A stretch of 64,000 nucleotides of DNA from Brachionus manjavacas (taxonomy: Eukaryota; Rotifera; Eurotatoria; Ploima; Brachionidae). A program made the translations under genes and the position numbers. Each line of letters starts with the position of its first letter. The first letter of the stretch is position 1. Positions 31,316 to 44,600 of the stretch are shown piece by piece. Under the pieces are notes generated by a model. It was given only the letters and a program-made list of their open reading frames with translations. It was not told the origin of the DNA and did not search any database. The stretch spans positions 1,550,001 to 1,614,000 of the forward strand of contig JAHQIY010000016.1 in assembly GCA_019054805.1 (NCBI GenBank). The letters run 5' to 3'.

Positions 31316-34300
31316 TTTTATTTTTTCCAATTTTTTTTTATTATTACATTTAAAAAAAAAATTAATGAAAATTTTTATTGAGTCTTTTTTCTTCTATAAA
31401 TTAAAAAAAATTATTTATTTTATAAATTGTTCAAACATATGTTTCTATTTGTGTTGTCATTATTTCAAATTGATTAGCTTTGATTGATTACAAATTTTGC
31501 AACATATCCTCAATACGGGACCCGAAAAAGCAAAAGAGATGATTTTGGATGAATACTAGAGCACTACTAAGCAAAAATACTTTTCTAATTAATTTTAAGT
31601 TGACAAATATTACACTTAAGAAGAGATTTTTTTAAGATTACTAAATTGAAAAATCAATTAATATACCCTTGAAGAGGCATCAATCACCTAATTCTAAATT
31701 CCATTTTCTTTTTTAAAACAAATTAATTTCAAACTGGACCTGGGTTTAATTTGCCATGAAAGCGTAAATAATCCTCTTTTATTTTTTACTCGATTATGAT
31801 AGGAAAAAATTTCGATGCAGCAGATTTTTCAAGCTAAAAATATAAACTTGATAAAAAATATTATAAATGAATGATTCGGAAAATCGGCATCTTTTAAGCT
31901 CTAATTAGAAATAACTTAATCAAATCCATCTTTTTTTTCTCACAACAAAAAAGCAGCACAAAATTTGGTGAAAATTTCCAGACCCAATTCGGCCTTCATC
32001 AGATCCATCCATAATGAGAAATCAATTTTTAAAATTTTCTAAATTATTTTAATCGATACCAAAAATTTGAACTGTACCAATTTTGCTCGAAACGGTTGCT
32101 AATTAGCAACGATGAATGTATCTTAGAATTAAAATTTGATAAGGAAGCAAATTAGCTTAATTAAAACGCCAATTCTCAACATAAAAAGGTTCTTGTATTA
32201 ATTAAAATCGCATTCTAACAAGTCCATGAGGTATTGACTAATTTTAATGAAACAATTTAAACATTTTTAATTAATAAAAAACTTAGTATTTAAATAAAAA
32301 AAAAAGGAAAAAAGCGCTGCGAGCAACAAATTTATTGCAGAAAAAAATTTATTCTAAGAATTCCGCTCTGGAGGAGCTACCAAAAAAAAGAAATTTTTTT
32401 AAAAGGATTCCAAATTGAGGAACAAAAATAAGAAAATTTATTTTTTCTTATTTTTTTATTCAAATCACCTATGTGGTCTAGCTTTTTAATAAATAAATAA
32501 ACAAAAATGTATTAAAATAAATAATTAACTAATTTTTATGTAATGCCGAGCTAGGAGTTTATTAAAATTTTGTGTTTTTTTTGTTTTGGATCAAGAAAAG
32601 TCTACTTTATCCAAGACTGTCATAAGTTCTATTTTCGGATAGAACCAAAATTTAATCTATTCTAAAACAAGCAAACTCAGGGACCTCGACTTTTGTTTGT
32701 AATAAATAAAGTCTTAATTGCCAATCAGTAATCTATTTTTATTTAATTTTATCAAGTACACTTTATCACAATATTGGGTGTCGTTAAAATGCTTTTGGAC
32801 TAGAATTGGAACAAAAAGTCACAAATTTTTAGACTTGCGTGATTTGAGAGTTCGGTTTTTAGACAAATCAAGCATTAATGGTTTAAATGCTTTAAGGCAG
32901 TAAATAAATTGATCAAAATAGATAAATAAATAAATAAAAAGCCTATTCATAGACAAAATTGATGTTACATTAAAAAAATAACCCTTTTTTGTTGTTGTGC
33001 TGAAAACATTATGCTATTAATAATTAATTAAATAAAATTAATAAGTTCACTTAAAGAATTTCTTTTAATCATTCAATTTGTTAAATAACTAAGAGCTCTT
33101 CTTTTTGATCCGATTTGACTTAAAATTTGAAAACAATTTAACACTAATAAATACTGCTACTTTAAAAAAAATAGGAATAAATTTTTTGTAATCGGGATTA
33201 TTTAAATCATGCTATTTAAGCCTATTATCGAAAAAGGTTATTTTTTTTAATAAAATTATCTCGATTAAACAATTCAAAATTGGCATTCAATTTATCGCCA
33301 TGACAAAGCTGTTTTTTTAAAACTTAACTATGAAGAAATTAAACGATTTCTGGGACTAAACTACTAAATTTAGCATGGCTGCGAAAAATAGCTCTTATTT
33401 AAATTTTAGCTTTTTAATTTTTATTTACTTAATTTTGAATCTTACATTGTTAAACTTCCTTGACTAACTCTCAAATCGATATTCATTAAAAAATAATCAA
33501 AAAAATCATTTTATTCATTAGATTAACAAGTGGAATATTTATCAGCTCATGGTCGCACTCATTGTTCTCATATTTTTTAGATCTATCATTTATTTTGATA
33601 TTCCCTTGCTGTTTTGGAAGCCAAAATCGATGTCTTGGGATCAAGTTTGGTTTGAAAATTTAAGCTCACAAATCCAATTTGTTTTCAAAAATAAAATTAT
33701 GGATCATGAAGAACAAGTGTTTTTTTAAAGAAATTTTTAGCGTGGTTTATCAATGAATCCAACAAATAGATAAACATTTAATGAAAAGCAGCGAACTGTA
33801 TTGAGCCAACTGGTAACTTAAGGAGATTTTGATTGATGCAACCTTTTTGTCTTAAACATATTCTATTTTTAAAAAATTTAATTAAAGATATTTATTATTC
33901 ATGGTGCTTTTTTATCTAAATCAATCAATATTTCATGCTAAATCATTTTGCTGTTAAGCAATAAGCAATATTAAAAGAAAAACAAAACAATTTTGTTTAT
34001 TTTCAATATCATAGATTTTTTCTTCTTAAATTGACGCTAATACACTTTTGGTACAAGAAAATAAGCAAAAAACTTGAAATAATAAAGTAGTTTTGTTTAA
34101 GATTGGATAATAAGTTTATCTTTGTAAAAACAAGTGTAAGATCTTCGACAACAAGCCTGCAATAACATTTAAATCATGCTGAATATATACAAATTAATTT
34201 CAAGTACACCAGAGCGCCTTGCTGAGTGAATTCAAAGATGATCGAGATCGGCTCGTTCAAATTAGTGATTTAGAAATGTTTTTTAAAATTTTAAGCTTTA

Positions 34301-36276
34301 ATAAAATTTTGAATTAAATGATTGTTTTATTTTTAATAAAAAAAATTGTCAATTAATTAAAATTAGTGAATCTTGAGGATAAATTCACCTAGCTCATATC
34401 TGCTTTTTATCAAATTAGAAACGCACCATATCTTCCCAAAAAAACAATATCGTTCTTTTGAATATTTAAATACGAAAAATCTTGGCACGCAATATTTCTC
34501 AAAAAATGACAACATAAGTCATCATAATTTGCGTCACAGGAAATTTCCAAAAAATTACTTCATTTTGAGAAAAAAAATTACTTCATTTTGAGAAAAAAAA
34601 TTAAAAAAATTAAATTTTCAAAGATAATTGTTTATTTTATAACCAGGAATTTATTAAATTACTTTCAAAGTTTCTAAAAAAAAATCAAAAATTAATTTAT
34701 TTCAACAAAAAAAAAGAACTCTAAAATTTTTTTTTAAAAAAGTTGGAAAAAGGTACTTGAACTAAAAAGTACTTTTGTTTAATCTTAAATGAACTGAATT
34801 AAGTCGAGTCCTTAATCAAAAGATTGATTCCGTTTTGATGATAACAATTTTGAATAGTTTCTAATTAGCTAAGCAAATTTTAATTTTTTATCAAATAATT
34901 TTTAAGATTTCATGAAAATTATGGGTAAAATTTTGGAAATTAATTTCAGTTTTTTAGTCTTGTGGGTTAAATGAAATTAAAAGCTTTTCAATTAAAACAA
35001 TTGATAAGTTATCTTAATGACTTCTATAAAGATAATTTGAATTTTTGGTGATTCAGAAAAGAATTTGAATTAAGGTGTTGATAAAAAATATTTAAATCGG
35101 TACTTTTTTTTATACGAAATTGAAACTAACATTAAATTTTTCAAAAACTTAAGCATAATTCACAACACAGCAAAATCGTCAATAAATGTAATTAAGAAAT
35201 TAATTACAAATTTTGATGAATAAATTTTTTTATTTAAAATTAGAATTTTCTCGGTTAAACTGTGATTCAACATTTTAACGCAGCTACAGAGGGTGCTTGT
35301 AAAGTAGGATGTGTCATCATAGAACTGAATCATGAAGTTGAAGAACAAAAAAGTCAAAAATTTCATTTTTTAATTTAAGTTATAGTACACGTTTTAAAAT
35401 GAGATAATTTCAAAATTATGGAATTAACAAAGTTAAAAATTGCGAAATAGCAGTAGTGAAAAACTTGACTTAAGTTGTCGCTCAAGAGACAGCTCATAGA
35501 AAGAAAAATTTAAATTAAATATAAAAAACACGAAAATTCTAATCAAACTAATGAAAAATCATTAAATATTGTTTTTTCCGATGTAATAAACAATAGACAA
35601 AACTTCTAATAGGGTCACATTTAGCATCGGTTCCCAATGTTTACCCCATTAACTGATTTCAATTAAAATTAAGAGCTATTTTTCGGCATAGCTCAAAAAA
35701 CATTTTACCTGTTTGCTCATATCATAATTAACCATTCAAAGTTTTGAATTGTTATCTAGACTAAAATAATTTTTTTCGTTTCTTTTAAAAAACACAATTA
35801 TCCTCGAATATGTTTGATTGCTTTTCTAGGTGCATGCATTCATTGCCTCTCTTGGGTATATAAACAAGCAAGTTTTTTTCAATTTTTTCTTTAGTTACGC
35901 AGACCATTCTGATCAATGCCGATTGATGTATTTTTTTATTATTTTTATTTTTTCTTTAGAGGAAATGTTCAAATGCACAAAAGTTTACTCATTTAGCAAC
36001 AAAAATCTTACGATTAATCATGTTTTAGCATGAGTTTATAATAAGAGAAAGATTATATATTTTGATAGAGAGAGTGATCTAGAATCATTCTATAAATATA
36101 AAACTAGTGTTTTTTGTTTTTACCTGTATTAAAAAAAAAAAGAGATTCATTTTCGATTGCTCATTTTTTTTTTGAAATTTCATAAATAATTTGAAATTAA
36201 TAAAACTTAAATTCTCCATTATTTTCAACTAATACCGACAAAAATATTTTTTATTTAATTTTTTTTAGAAAAAAAA
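31316..36276. other. Large gene-poor spacer
   Basis: Five kilobases hold no gene that I can support. Weak items are a LINE-tail-like palindrome on the minus strand at about 32541-32562 (CTCCTAGCTCGGCATTAC), an A/T microsatellite (ATAA)n at about 32915-32940, and a duplicated 21-bp stretch ending TTCATTTTGAGAAAAAAAAT near 34555-34595. Short frames here lack coding character. Confidence 0.5.
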
Positions 36277-37524
36277 ATGATTGAAAATTCTTACATAGCA
36301 TTATCAGATCCGGGAATAGATCATGGACACCACCGGGACAACCACGACCGGACTGTGTACCTGGGCGATCTCGACATTGACACATCTGAGCCCGAGCTGA
36401 GTCTATTTTTTGCAAGATTGGGTGTTCATGTAGTCAAAATTGCCAAACAACCACACACTAGTTTTGCCCATGTGACATTCACGGACAGCGAAACAGCCAA
36501 AAAATTCCTCCAATCGACCATAATCAAGCTCAACCAGAGGGTGGTCCGAGTGATGCCATTCAATCAGCCCAATAACTTCGATCCTGAGGCCAACTTGATA
36601 ATCAAAAATCTCGAAGGTCACCTGAACGAAACAGACATCATAGAAAAATTCAAAGAACATGGCAAGATCTTGTCTTGTAAATTGGTCCGCGATGAAAAAG
36701 GTGAGAGCAAATGCTATGCTTATTTGCAGTACGAGTCAAAACACAGCGCCCTAAATGCCATCGATAGCCTTAACAACACATACTGGGATTCCAGATGCGA
36801 TCCTGATTACAGATACAAAAAATTTTTGGAAAAACAAAATCTAAGCAAAAATAAAGGCAAACTTTTCGAGGCTAATTTTGAAGAAAACCAGCTATTCAAC
36901 GAGTATAACAATGTGATGGGCAAAAAAATTTATGTTGGTATATTTAAGCGTAAAGACGAGTATTCCAGAATAAAATCGGACAAAGATGGAAAGCCGTCCA
37001 ATTTGTATGTGAAAAATTTTGGTCCGGATTTTGGCGACCGCGATTTATTCAATTTGTTTAAAAAGCACGGAAGCATCAAGAGTGTGAAAGTCAGACGATC
37101 TAATAATGGAATTTGTGACAAGCCATTGGGTTGCGGATTTGTTGATTTTGAGAATCCGAACGAAGCGGAAAAGGCTCGCCAAGAACTGGACGGTTTTATG
37201 CTTAGGTCAGGCAGACGAATTTCAGTCACCTATGCCGACTGCAAGTCAAGGAGATTAAGACAAAAAAGTGACGAAAAAACCAATCTTAACCCAGTCATTC
37301 CCAATGAGGTTGTTTTGCGCAGATCCGAATCTAGTCGTGAAGATTTTAAAGATCGCAGAGATTCCATGTGCTCGCTCATTTCCGATTCCACTGTTTCGTC
37401 TGTTAATGCAAATGCTGATTTAACTAACGAGCTTTGGAGCAAGTTGTTGAACACACAGAATTGGAATGAATACAAGCTTTTTGATTCTAGTTCCAATTTG
37501 AGTCTTTTTGCATACTTGATTTAA
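36277..37524 (+). CDS. Three-RRM RNA-binding protein, PABP-like
   Basis: The protein has 415 residues. RRM1 begins at about residue 26 (TVYLGDLDIDTSEPELSLFF). RRM2 begins near residue 105 (NLIIKNLEGHLNETDIIEKF, then KCYAYLQYES). RRM3 begins near residue 240 (NLYVKNFGPDFGDRDLFNLF, then GCGFVDFENPNEAEKA). The wording is closest to cytoplasmic poly(A)-binding proteins, but the fourth RRM and the C-terminal MLLE/PABC domain are missing. A Ser/Arg-containing tail takes their place. RRM1 is eroded at its RNP motifs. It may be a PABP paralogue specialised for a tissue or the germ line; that is inference. A run of T followed by AG lies just before the ATG, so a 5' UTR intron or a trans-splice site is possible. 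Confidence 0.85.
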   Translation: MIENSYIALSDPGIDHGHHRDNHDRTVYLGDLDIDTSEPELSLFFARLGVHVVKIAKQPHTSFAHVTFTDSETAKKFLQSTIIKLNQRVVRVMPFNQPNNFDPEANLIIKNLEGHLNETDIIEKFKEHGKILSCKLVRDEKGESKCYAYLQYESKHSALNAIDSLNNTYWDSRCDPDYRYKKFLEKQNLSKNKGKLFEANFEENQLFNEYNNVMGKKIYVGIFKRKDEYSRIKSDKDGKPSNLYVKNFGPDFGDRDLFNLFKKHGSIKSVKVRRSNNGICDKPLGCGFVDFENPNEAEKARQELDGFMLRSGRRISVTYADCKSRRLRQKSDEKTNLNPVIPNEVVLRRSESSREDFKDRRDSMCSLISDSTVSSVNANADLTNELWSKLLNTQNWNEYKLFDSSSNLSLFAYLI

Positions 37525-38838
37525 ATTTTTTGTATATTTTTCAAAATTTTCATTTACTTTCTGTAAACATAGGGTGGTATTGGGAGATTTTTATTAATTT
37601 AATTAAAAAAAAAAATTACGTAGAAAAAAGAAAAGTGTAATTTTCTTTTTTAATAGACAAAAATTTGGTGCATTTTTTTTCTGAATTTTTCCTTTTTTAG
37701 TTTTTCTCATTTTAAAGTATGATAACTTTAGTATTTTTTGAGGATTGATTTTTGTAGATAATTTTGGGCTATGGGAATACAGTTTGTAAATAATTTTTAG
37801 TTTTTAATCGATTAATAGAATTGATTTTAAAAAAGAGGAAAAAATTAATCCGAATGATGAATATTTTAGTTTGTATCAATTGTAGATAATAATTAACACA
37901 CTAACACATTTTAATTTTATTTTTTTGTAGAACTAATGTAGATAAATTCTAGTTTTAAGAGTATTTTTTAATTTTTATTTTGAGCCTTAAACAAAAATTT
38001 ACTTTTACTTTTTTAAAACTTTATTTTTGTTACTCTTAACATTTTATTAAATTTATTAAATTTTATTAATTTTAAACGAATAAATCATTTTGCATTCCGA
38101 ATTTTATTTTAGTATCCTTTTTATTGAGATTAAAACAAAAAAATTATCAAAATTAAAATGGAGTTTGTTCCAAATTGAATGCAGTCAAGCATTGACTTAA
38201 ATCGATGTATCAATAAAATGCTTGTTTAATTTATAAAGATAAAGTATTTTTCACCAAAGAACCTTTTATGCAATTTTTAATTTTGGTTTTACATGATGTT
38301 TATACAATTTGAGACAAATCTTATCAGATAGCAATGAGCCCTAGAAATGTTATTCAAGAAATGATGAGATGTTTTAGACGATAAAAAAAATGTTCTTCAA
38401 TTTTGTAAAAAAAATCTTTATCTAAACACTGATAAACCAAGTGTAACTATAAACAATTTTTCTCAATAGCCATTATTCTAAGCTTTCCAAAATAAATAAA
38501 AAATACTCGAGGAACAATCATGCTTAACGAAGGATCCCACTCGAACAAATCAATCAATTTTTATCCAAAAAAAGGCGTTTTTAATTAGAAAAACAATTGG
38601 AATTGATAAGTTGTTTTTTGTTGATAAGTAGATATATTTATAAACAATCTTTTTGTTTAAAGCTATAATAAAATAATTGAATAAAATATTTATAATTTAA
38701 AATTATTTTTATTTTTTAAATCGATTTTTATAAAATTTTTTCTGACACAAAAAAGGAAATATATTGAGAAGTAAAATTAATTATTTAAATTCACCAAAAA
38801 AAAATACTCATATTTTTATTAAATAATAAATCTGATAA
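37525..38838. other. AT-rich spacer between convergent genes
   Basis: The 3' ends of the RRM gene and UBE2I converge here, so it includes both 3' UTRs. Nothing else is recognisable. Confidence 0.45.
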
Positions 38839-39435
38839 TTAATCAGTAACTTGAACATTACTGAACTTAATAGCTTGTTCTTTTACTCTGCGGTCATATT
38901 CGGCTCTGTTTTGCATAAAGGCAGTGTATGCTTCGGCTTGGGCAGGATCTTTGATATTTGGTTCATTTAAGAGCTCTTGAATTCCCAGCAGAATTTGTTT
39001 AATGGTGATAGCCGGTCTCCAATCTTTGTCTTCATCAAGAATCGACAAGCAAACTGTGCCGGATGGATAAACATTCGGGTGGAACAGAGGTGGTTCAAAT
39101 TTGCACTTGGGTGGAGAAGATGGGTAATCTTCTTTGAAAAGCATTCTTAACTTGAAAAGACCACCATCCCAATTAGTCTTTTGGAAAAAAAAATAAAAAA
39201 AAAAGATAAAATAATTGATATAGAAACTTAATTACTCCTTTTTTGCCTGGTATAAAACATTCCCAATTTAACAAATTAAGGGTACCATCAAGATTTTTGG
39301 TCGGCTTGGCAATAAAACCCTTAAATAATCTGTTTAAAAATAACACTAATTGCTTTTATCTTTTATTACAAATGGATGATCCTTTCGCCAAGCTTTTCGC
39401 TCTTCGGTTAATCGGCCAATTGCTATTCCAGACAT
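38839..39435 (-). CDS. UBE2I: SUMO-conjugating enzyme Ubc9
   Basis: Three exons, 39435-39370, 39319-39236 and 39177-38839, give 162 residues with introns of 50 and 58 bp. The start [20 protein letters not shown] is nearly the human sequence. The active-site Cys93 lies in [16 protein letters not shown], followed by [19 protein letters not shown] and the HPN oxyanion motif. Ubc9 is the only E2 for SUMO in animals and acts in the nucleus and cytosol with the SAE1/UBA2 E1. All catalytic residues are present, and the C-terminus is four residues longer than in human. Confidence 0.97.
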
Positions 39436-40047
39436 TACTTGTATACAATGAGAGTATTAATTTTAAGCAAAATGTAAGTGTTGTTAATAAGATGTGACTT
39501 TTGAAATCACTTTAAGAACTAAATTAAGAATTTCTTAGAACATTACATAAATGCTAAAAATTTTAATGCAGGATTGCAGTCTGAATTCAATGAATGCAAA
39601 TTAAAGAAAAAGTTTAAATTTTGTCTTTATTTAAGCCCAAATAATTAAATTAAAAAATTAAATTTTTTAAATGTCTATTTACGATTTGTTTTTTTCTTTG
39701 AATCCATTTTTTCAATTTATTTTTAAAGGTATAATATATTTGTCTCTAAAATTAATTTTAAATTGAGAGAAATCAAAATTTGAAAAAAAATTAATTTTAT
39801 GTTAAGTTAAAGAAAAAAATCGATTTTAGTTTTTTGATTATTTTAGAATTTCAGTATCTTATCTTGAATCTTTTAGAAATTTTGAAAATTTTTTATAGAA
39901 AAAGTGCGATTACTCATGTTTAAATTCATAATAATTGATTATTTAATAAAAAGTAATACAATATCTTAGCATCAAATATAAATTAATTTCGATTTTTATA
40001 TTCAAATTTCATAAAATATTTATTGTTAATATTTAAAACGATAAATT
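39436..40047. promoter_or_regulatory. Divergent spacer between UBE2I and serine protease 1
   Basis: The 612 bp separate two divergent start codons and must hold both promoters. The sequence is very AT-rich and no specific site is assigned. Confidence 0.35.
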
Positions 40048-41033
40048 TTGAATAAAATGTTTTTTACAGAATTATTTACATTTTTTTCCGCACTAACCAC
40101 AAGTTTGGTTCTAATTTTTCAGAGCAGAGGCTTTGATCAATTAAATGGAAATCAAGTAAATGAGACTATAAAAGATTTTAATTTTTCTTGTGGAATAACC
40201 AACTCTGATGCCAGAATAATTAATGGTTTTTCAACAAAACCACATTTTTGGCCATGGATTGTGAGTCTTAGGACAAAAAATAGCTTTTTCAACACCTTTT
40301 CGTCACATTTTTGTGCTGGAACGATCATAGATCACCACACTATTCTCACCGCTGCTCACTGTATTAAAAATTTAAAGCCAAAAAAATTAGTTATAATAGC
40401 TGGTATTTATAATCTAAATGATAATATTCAAGGATCAAACATATTCTATGTAGATAATTTTGAATATCATTCTCTTTACAATATTACTGAGAATGACATA
40501 GCTTTGATAAAAATGTCAAAAAAAATTTATTTTAACGAAAAATTTCAGCCTATCTGCTTACCACCAGAATGGATAACTACTAAAATTTTGCTTAATAAAA
40601 CATTGACTTTAATCGGATGGTAAATTTTATTATATTTCATTTAAAATCTAGGAAAATTTAATTAATTTTAAAAATATTTTTTTAAAGGGGCAGTACAGAT
40701 GGTTTCCGTGAGCCAAAAAGCTTGGCAAATAGATTGCAGCAGACCAGTTTAAAAGTTATAAATGGTAATTATAAATGCTCAGAATTTGTTTTGTATGATA
40801 CGCAGAAAATAATATGTGCCATTGATGATGAAGTAATGCGTGAGTCAAACGCTTGCTACGGTGATTCTGGTGGTCCACTAATGATCCAGTTTGGAAACAA
40901 ATGGTACATTATTGGAATAACTAGCTTTATAATATCGGACAGAAATGGACACTGTAATCGATTATATCCATCGTATTACACCAATGTAAACTCATTCATT
41001 GACTGGATCAATAAAACAGCCAAAATTTTATAA
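40048..41033 (+). CDS. Secreted S1-family serine protease 1
   Basis: Two exons, 40048-40619 and 40688-41033, join inside the conserved IGWGS motif to give 305 residues. A hydrophobic signal or anchor sequence is followed by a short propeptide with a Cys, then the activation site R-IINGF. The triad is complete: His in TAAHC, Asp in ENDIALIKM, Ser in GDSGGP. The residue six before the catalytic Ser is Asn (NACYGDSGG), where trypsins have Asp189, so cleavage after Lys/Arg is not expected and specificity is open. It is a paralogue of the protease at 51.1-52.1 kb, with near-identical wording at PSYYT and at DWI. A fragment of its last exon is duplicated at 41.42 kb. Confidence 0.93.
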
Positions 41034-41064
41034 TTTTTTTTTTTACTTGATATATAAAATTCAG

Positions 41065-41270
41065 ATAATTTTTCAATTTTCAAGTTTAATCAACAGGCTA
41101 GTGCCCATTCTATGAAAGACCGATTAACTCTTCTTTTATTTAATTTTATAAAATAATTATTACAAATTAAAATTAGAAAAAAATTGTATAATTGATTTAA
41201 AATAAAGATAAAAAAATTATTTAATAAAGCAAAACATTGAAATATTTAAATTAAATTTTTGAATTTTTTT
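41065..41270 (-). repeat. Dispersed repeat family R, copy 4
   Basis: It matches 22891-23110 over about 190 bp, including TTAATCAACAGGCTAGTGCC and TTGATTTAAAATAAAGAT. It begins about 30-40 bp after the protease stop and lies between that exon and its partial duplicate. Confidence 0.75.
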
Positions 41271-41417
41271 ACAAATTATTTAAAAATAAAATTGATATTA
41301 TTAGATATAGAAAGCTTGAATGTTGAAAACTTCAACATTAATCTCTTGATCACAAAGCTATTCATCAATCTTGTTTAAAAATATTGAAAGGTTTTTTCAC
41401 TATTAGCCGTTTTTGGC

Positions 41418-41506
41418 ATAAACTCATTCATTGACTTGATCAATAAAACAGCCAAAAATAAATAATTTTTTTAAATTTTTTTTATTTGACATAGATAATT
41501 CAGACC
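41418..41506 (+). pseudogene. Duplicated fragment of serine protease 1 last exon
   Basis: TAAACTCATTCATTGACT and GATCAATAAAACAGCCAAAA repeat the protease 1 coding end and stop region (40986-41070), continuing into the T-rich 3' flank and TTCAGA. The two copies are 432 bp apart with repeat family R between them. The copy is non-functional. Confidence 0.85.
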
Positions 41507-41606
41507 AAAATTTCTTTTTATTTTGCAATAAATTTTTATTTGCTTATAAAAAATGCTATCATTAAAAAAATATTTTAGAAATTATTTTGAAATTTAATTT
41601 TTAAAA

Positions 41607-44600
41607 ATGGGTAAAAAACAAGGCGAAGCGGCTAGAGTTAAAGGAAATGCAAAACCAAGTAGCAGTGCCAAGGCTGCCGAAATGCTAACCAAAGTGCCCA
41701 ACTACAGCTTTGGCTCGGACATGCCTTCGATTGGCAAAGGTACATTTCTAGAGGAATCGTTTGATTCGAATGTAGATCCCGACTTTCGCATGGTTCTAAG
41801 AAAATTAACCAAAAAAGACACCCTAACCAAGATCAAAACTCTTGATGAATTAAAAAATTTGATAGATACCAAGACCCAGGAGGACTGTATTAACATAGTA
41901 TCTTACTGGGCCAAGTCTTTTACCAAATTATCAATTGAAAACGACCGCAAAGTACGAGAATTGTGTCAACAAACGCACGAAAAGCTATGTGCCAAAGTCA
42001 GCAAACACTTAGCTCCTCACATTAAAACAATAATGCCTTTTTGGCTAATGGCTCAATGTGACAGCCACTTGACCGCGGCCAGAATTGCCGAAAATAGCTT
42101 CAAATCCATGTTTAATGAACAAAAACAACCGGATGTTATCTATTTTTGTCGCGATGAAATAATGAATACTTTTCAAGATTTTTTGCTGGTTCAAAGTTCA
42201 AAAACTTTGTCAGATATGAAGAACACTTCTGAAGATGAAGCAGTGCAAAAATATGAAAATGTGCTGGCTATGACCATGAGAGCGTTTAGCCTTTATTTAA
42301 AATATTTGTTTGCAGAAAATTCAAAAGTTTACCAGTCATTCAATTGGGCTAGTTTGGAAAAAATTTTGCTAGAGCCAAAATTTTTCAAATACTCAAAAGA
42401 TTCGAACCAAAAGACAAGAGCTAACTTTTTCTATCTGACATCAAATGTTGTCAATTTTATTTTGCTGAATAAGAATTTGGTAGCCAAAGAGCAAATTGAA
42501 GATTTTACGTTCAGAAAAAGCTTGAGAGCTAAATTAATTCCTTTGGTTTTTTACGCTTTGGACGAAGACAACGAACTTAGCTGTCAGTTTATTTGGAAAT
42601 CTATTTCAGAATGTCTGGCTTGTTCTGATCTATTGGACTCGACTAATATTTGGTCACTGATAAATGTAAAAAAAGCATTTATACCTAAATTGATTTCACT
42701 TTTGCGTAACCATGGCAACGGAACAGCGAACTCTTTAAACATAGAAACCATTTATCCGTGTCTAAGCCATTTACTCAAGCACCTGAGAAAAATTTTCGAT
42801 TCAGCTGATGAAAAATTTTCTTTTTATAGAGAATTTTTAGCAAAAATAAATGAACTTGTTTGTCGTGAATTTTCTTCTGTGCCGAAAATTCGCTTTGCCA
42901 ATGTGAGTTCCACTCGTTCTACGGTAATAAATGCTTACTTTGAATCAGTATCAGCCATTTTAGATGATGACATTAAAACAGAACAAGGTGATGGATTTTT
43001 TGAAGAAATTTTAAATCAAGTAAAATTTTTAATTTACTTCTAATTTTATTTTCTAAATTAATCTCTATCAGGTAACTAAAATCTATGAAGCTTATCTAAT
43101 ATCACCTATTCAAACAATTGGCTTTGAGCGAAGTTTCAACAAATTTTTGCAAAAAATAAAATTTTTACCAGGCAAAAAATTCAAGTCAGACCTAAACGAC
43201 TTATTAATTACACTATTAAAATCTGATCAAAGTTTGGACAAACAATTGATTATTTTGAAAAATTATCTGGCCATTGATCTCAAAAATTCAGAATTGCTAA
43301 AAAAAATATTCAAATTCTACTTGGACAAAATAGAAGATTGTCTCCCGGTCATTAATTATTTAGTGCTACATTTTTATGACAGTCAATTTTTAGATCTTAT
43401 GATCCAAAATGAGCCAGAGAGTGGTTCTGTTGAACAATATTTGCACAAATTGTTCTCGAATCGCTCCAATTTGGTGCAAAAAACAATTTTCTACGCTCAA
43501 ATTTCCATCAAACAAAACCAGCAACAAACACTGAATCTTCAACTTGATAAATTAATTTTTACTGCGGACAGAAGTCAAGAATCGATTGACAGCTTTATGC
43601 AAGAATTAATCGATTACATACTAAAGAACAAAATTTGCCGCCAACTATCTGAACTGTTCATAGAATGGATAAAATCAAGTGAAAAGATAAAAAATTTTAT
43701 TCACGAATTTTTATTACAAAATTTAGAAACTAACTCAGTAGTTATATCCGAATTGAATTCGATTCTAAAAGATAAACAATTTACTGCATCATTATTGGAA
43801 ATAATATATGATTATTTAAAAAACACAAAGGCACTGAGTGATCAGATAGTGGAGCTAAATTTGGATCTGCTGGACCAGGAATTGCCGACCAAATTTCACC
43901 TTTTATGGAATATGCTAGTCGAATATTTTCGATTTAAATTGAAGGAAAATCTAGATTGTGACAGTGTAAATAATATTATAAATAAATTAATAAATTTATT
44001 AATCACCGAAAATTCACTAGATCAATTTAGAGATTTGATCTTGGTCAAACTTGATACTGGTGATGACTTAATTGTGAAAATTGTTGAACAAATTCAGATC
44101 CAAATTCAGGCTAGTAAAGATCCAGAATTTGTGAAATTTTTTTCCCAATCAATCTCCCTGGCCGACCAGCTTAAATTCGAAAAAATACTTTTCGATCTGT
44201 TAAACAATTCAGATCTAATATCTAAACTTTATTTGGACAACAGATATAACTATTTATTCACCGAGCTCTATTCTCACCTGATCACACACAAAAAGCCAGA
44301 CCCGGACTGGCTCTCGGACTCCAACTTGAACAAAATAACCTTTTCACTGTCCCAGTTTAACTTTGGTCTACGCCAAGAGACAAATTTTCTACACCACGAT
44401 TGGTATCACCTGGTTCTAAGCTCAATTCTAATTGATAAATTTTACACTGGCACAAAAAATCTCTGTCTATTTCGATCAGAATTGCATAGTCTATTTTTTG
44501 ATAGTAATTTTATTCATTCCTTAGTGGAAAATTTGCCAAATTCAGACATTTTTATGGCAAATAATTTCCAATTATCAACAACTGGATCTGATCTGAATAA

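Noticed and set aside
32580-32940. Possible LINE C-terminus before an (ATAA)n tail
   Set aside because: A short stretch resembling FLDKSSINGLNAL is suggestive but too short and unaligned to call.
35830-36033. Frame of 67 codons on the plus strand before the RRM gene
   Set aside because: It consists mainly of Phe and Ile from T runs; an upstream exon of the RRM gene could not be demonstrated either.
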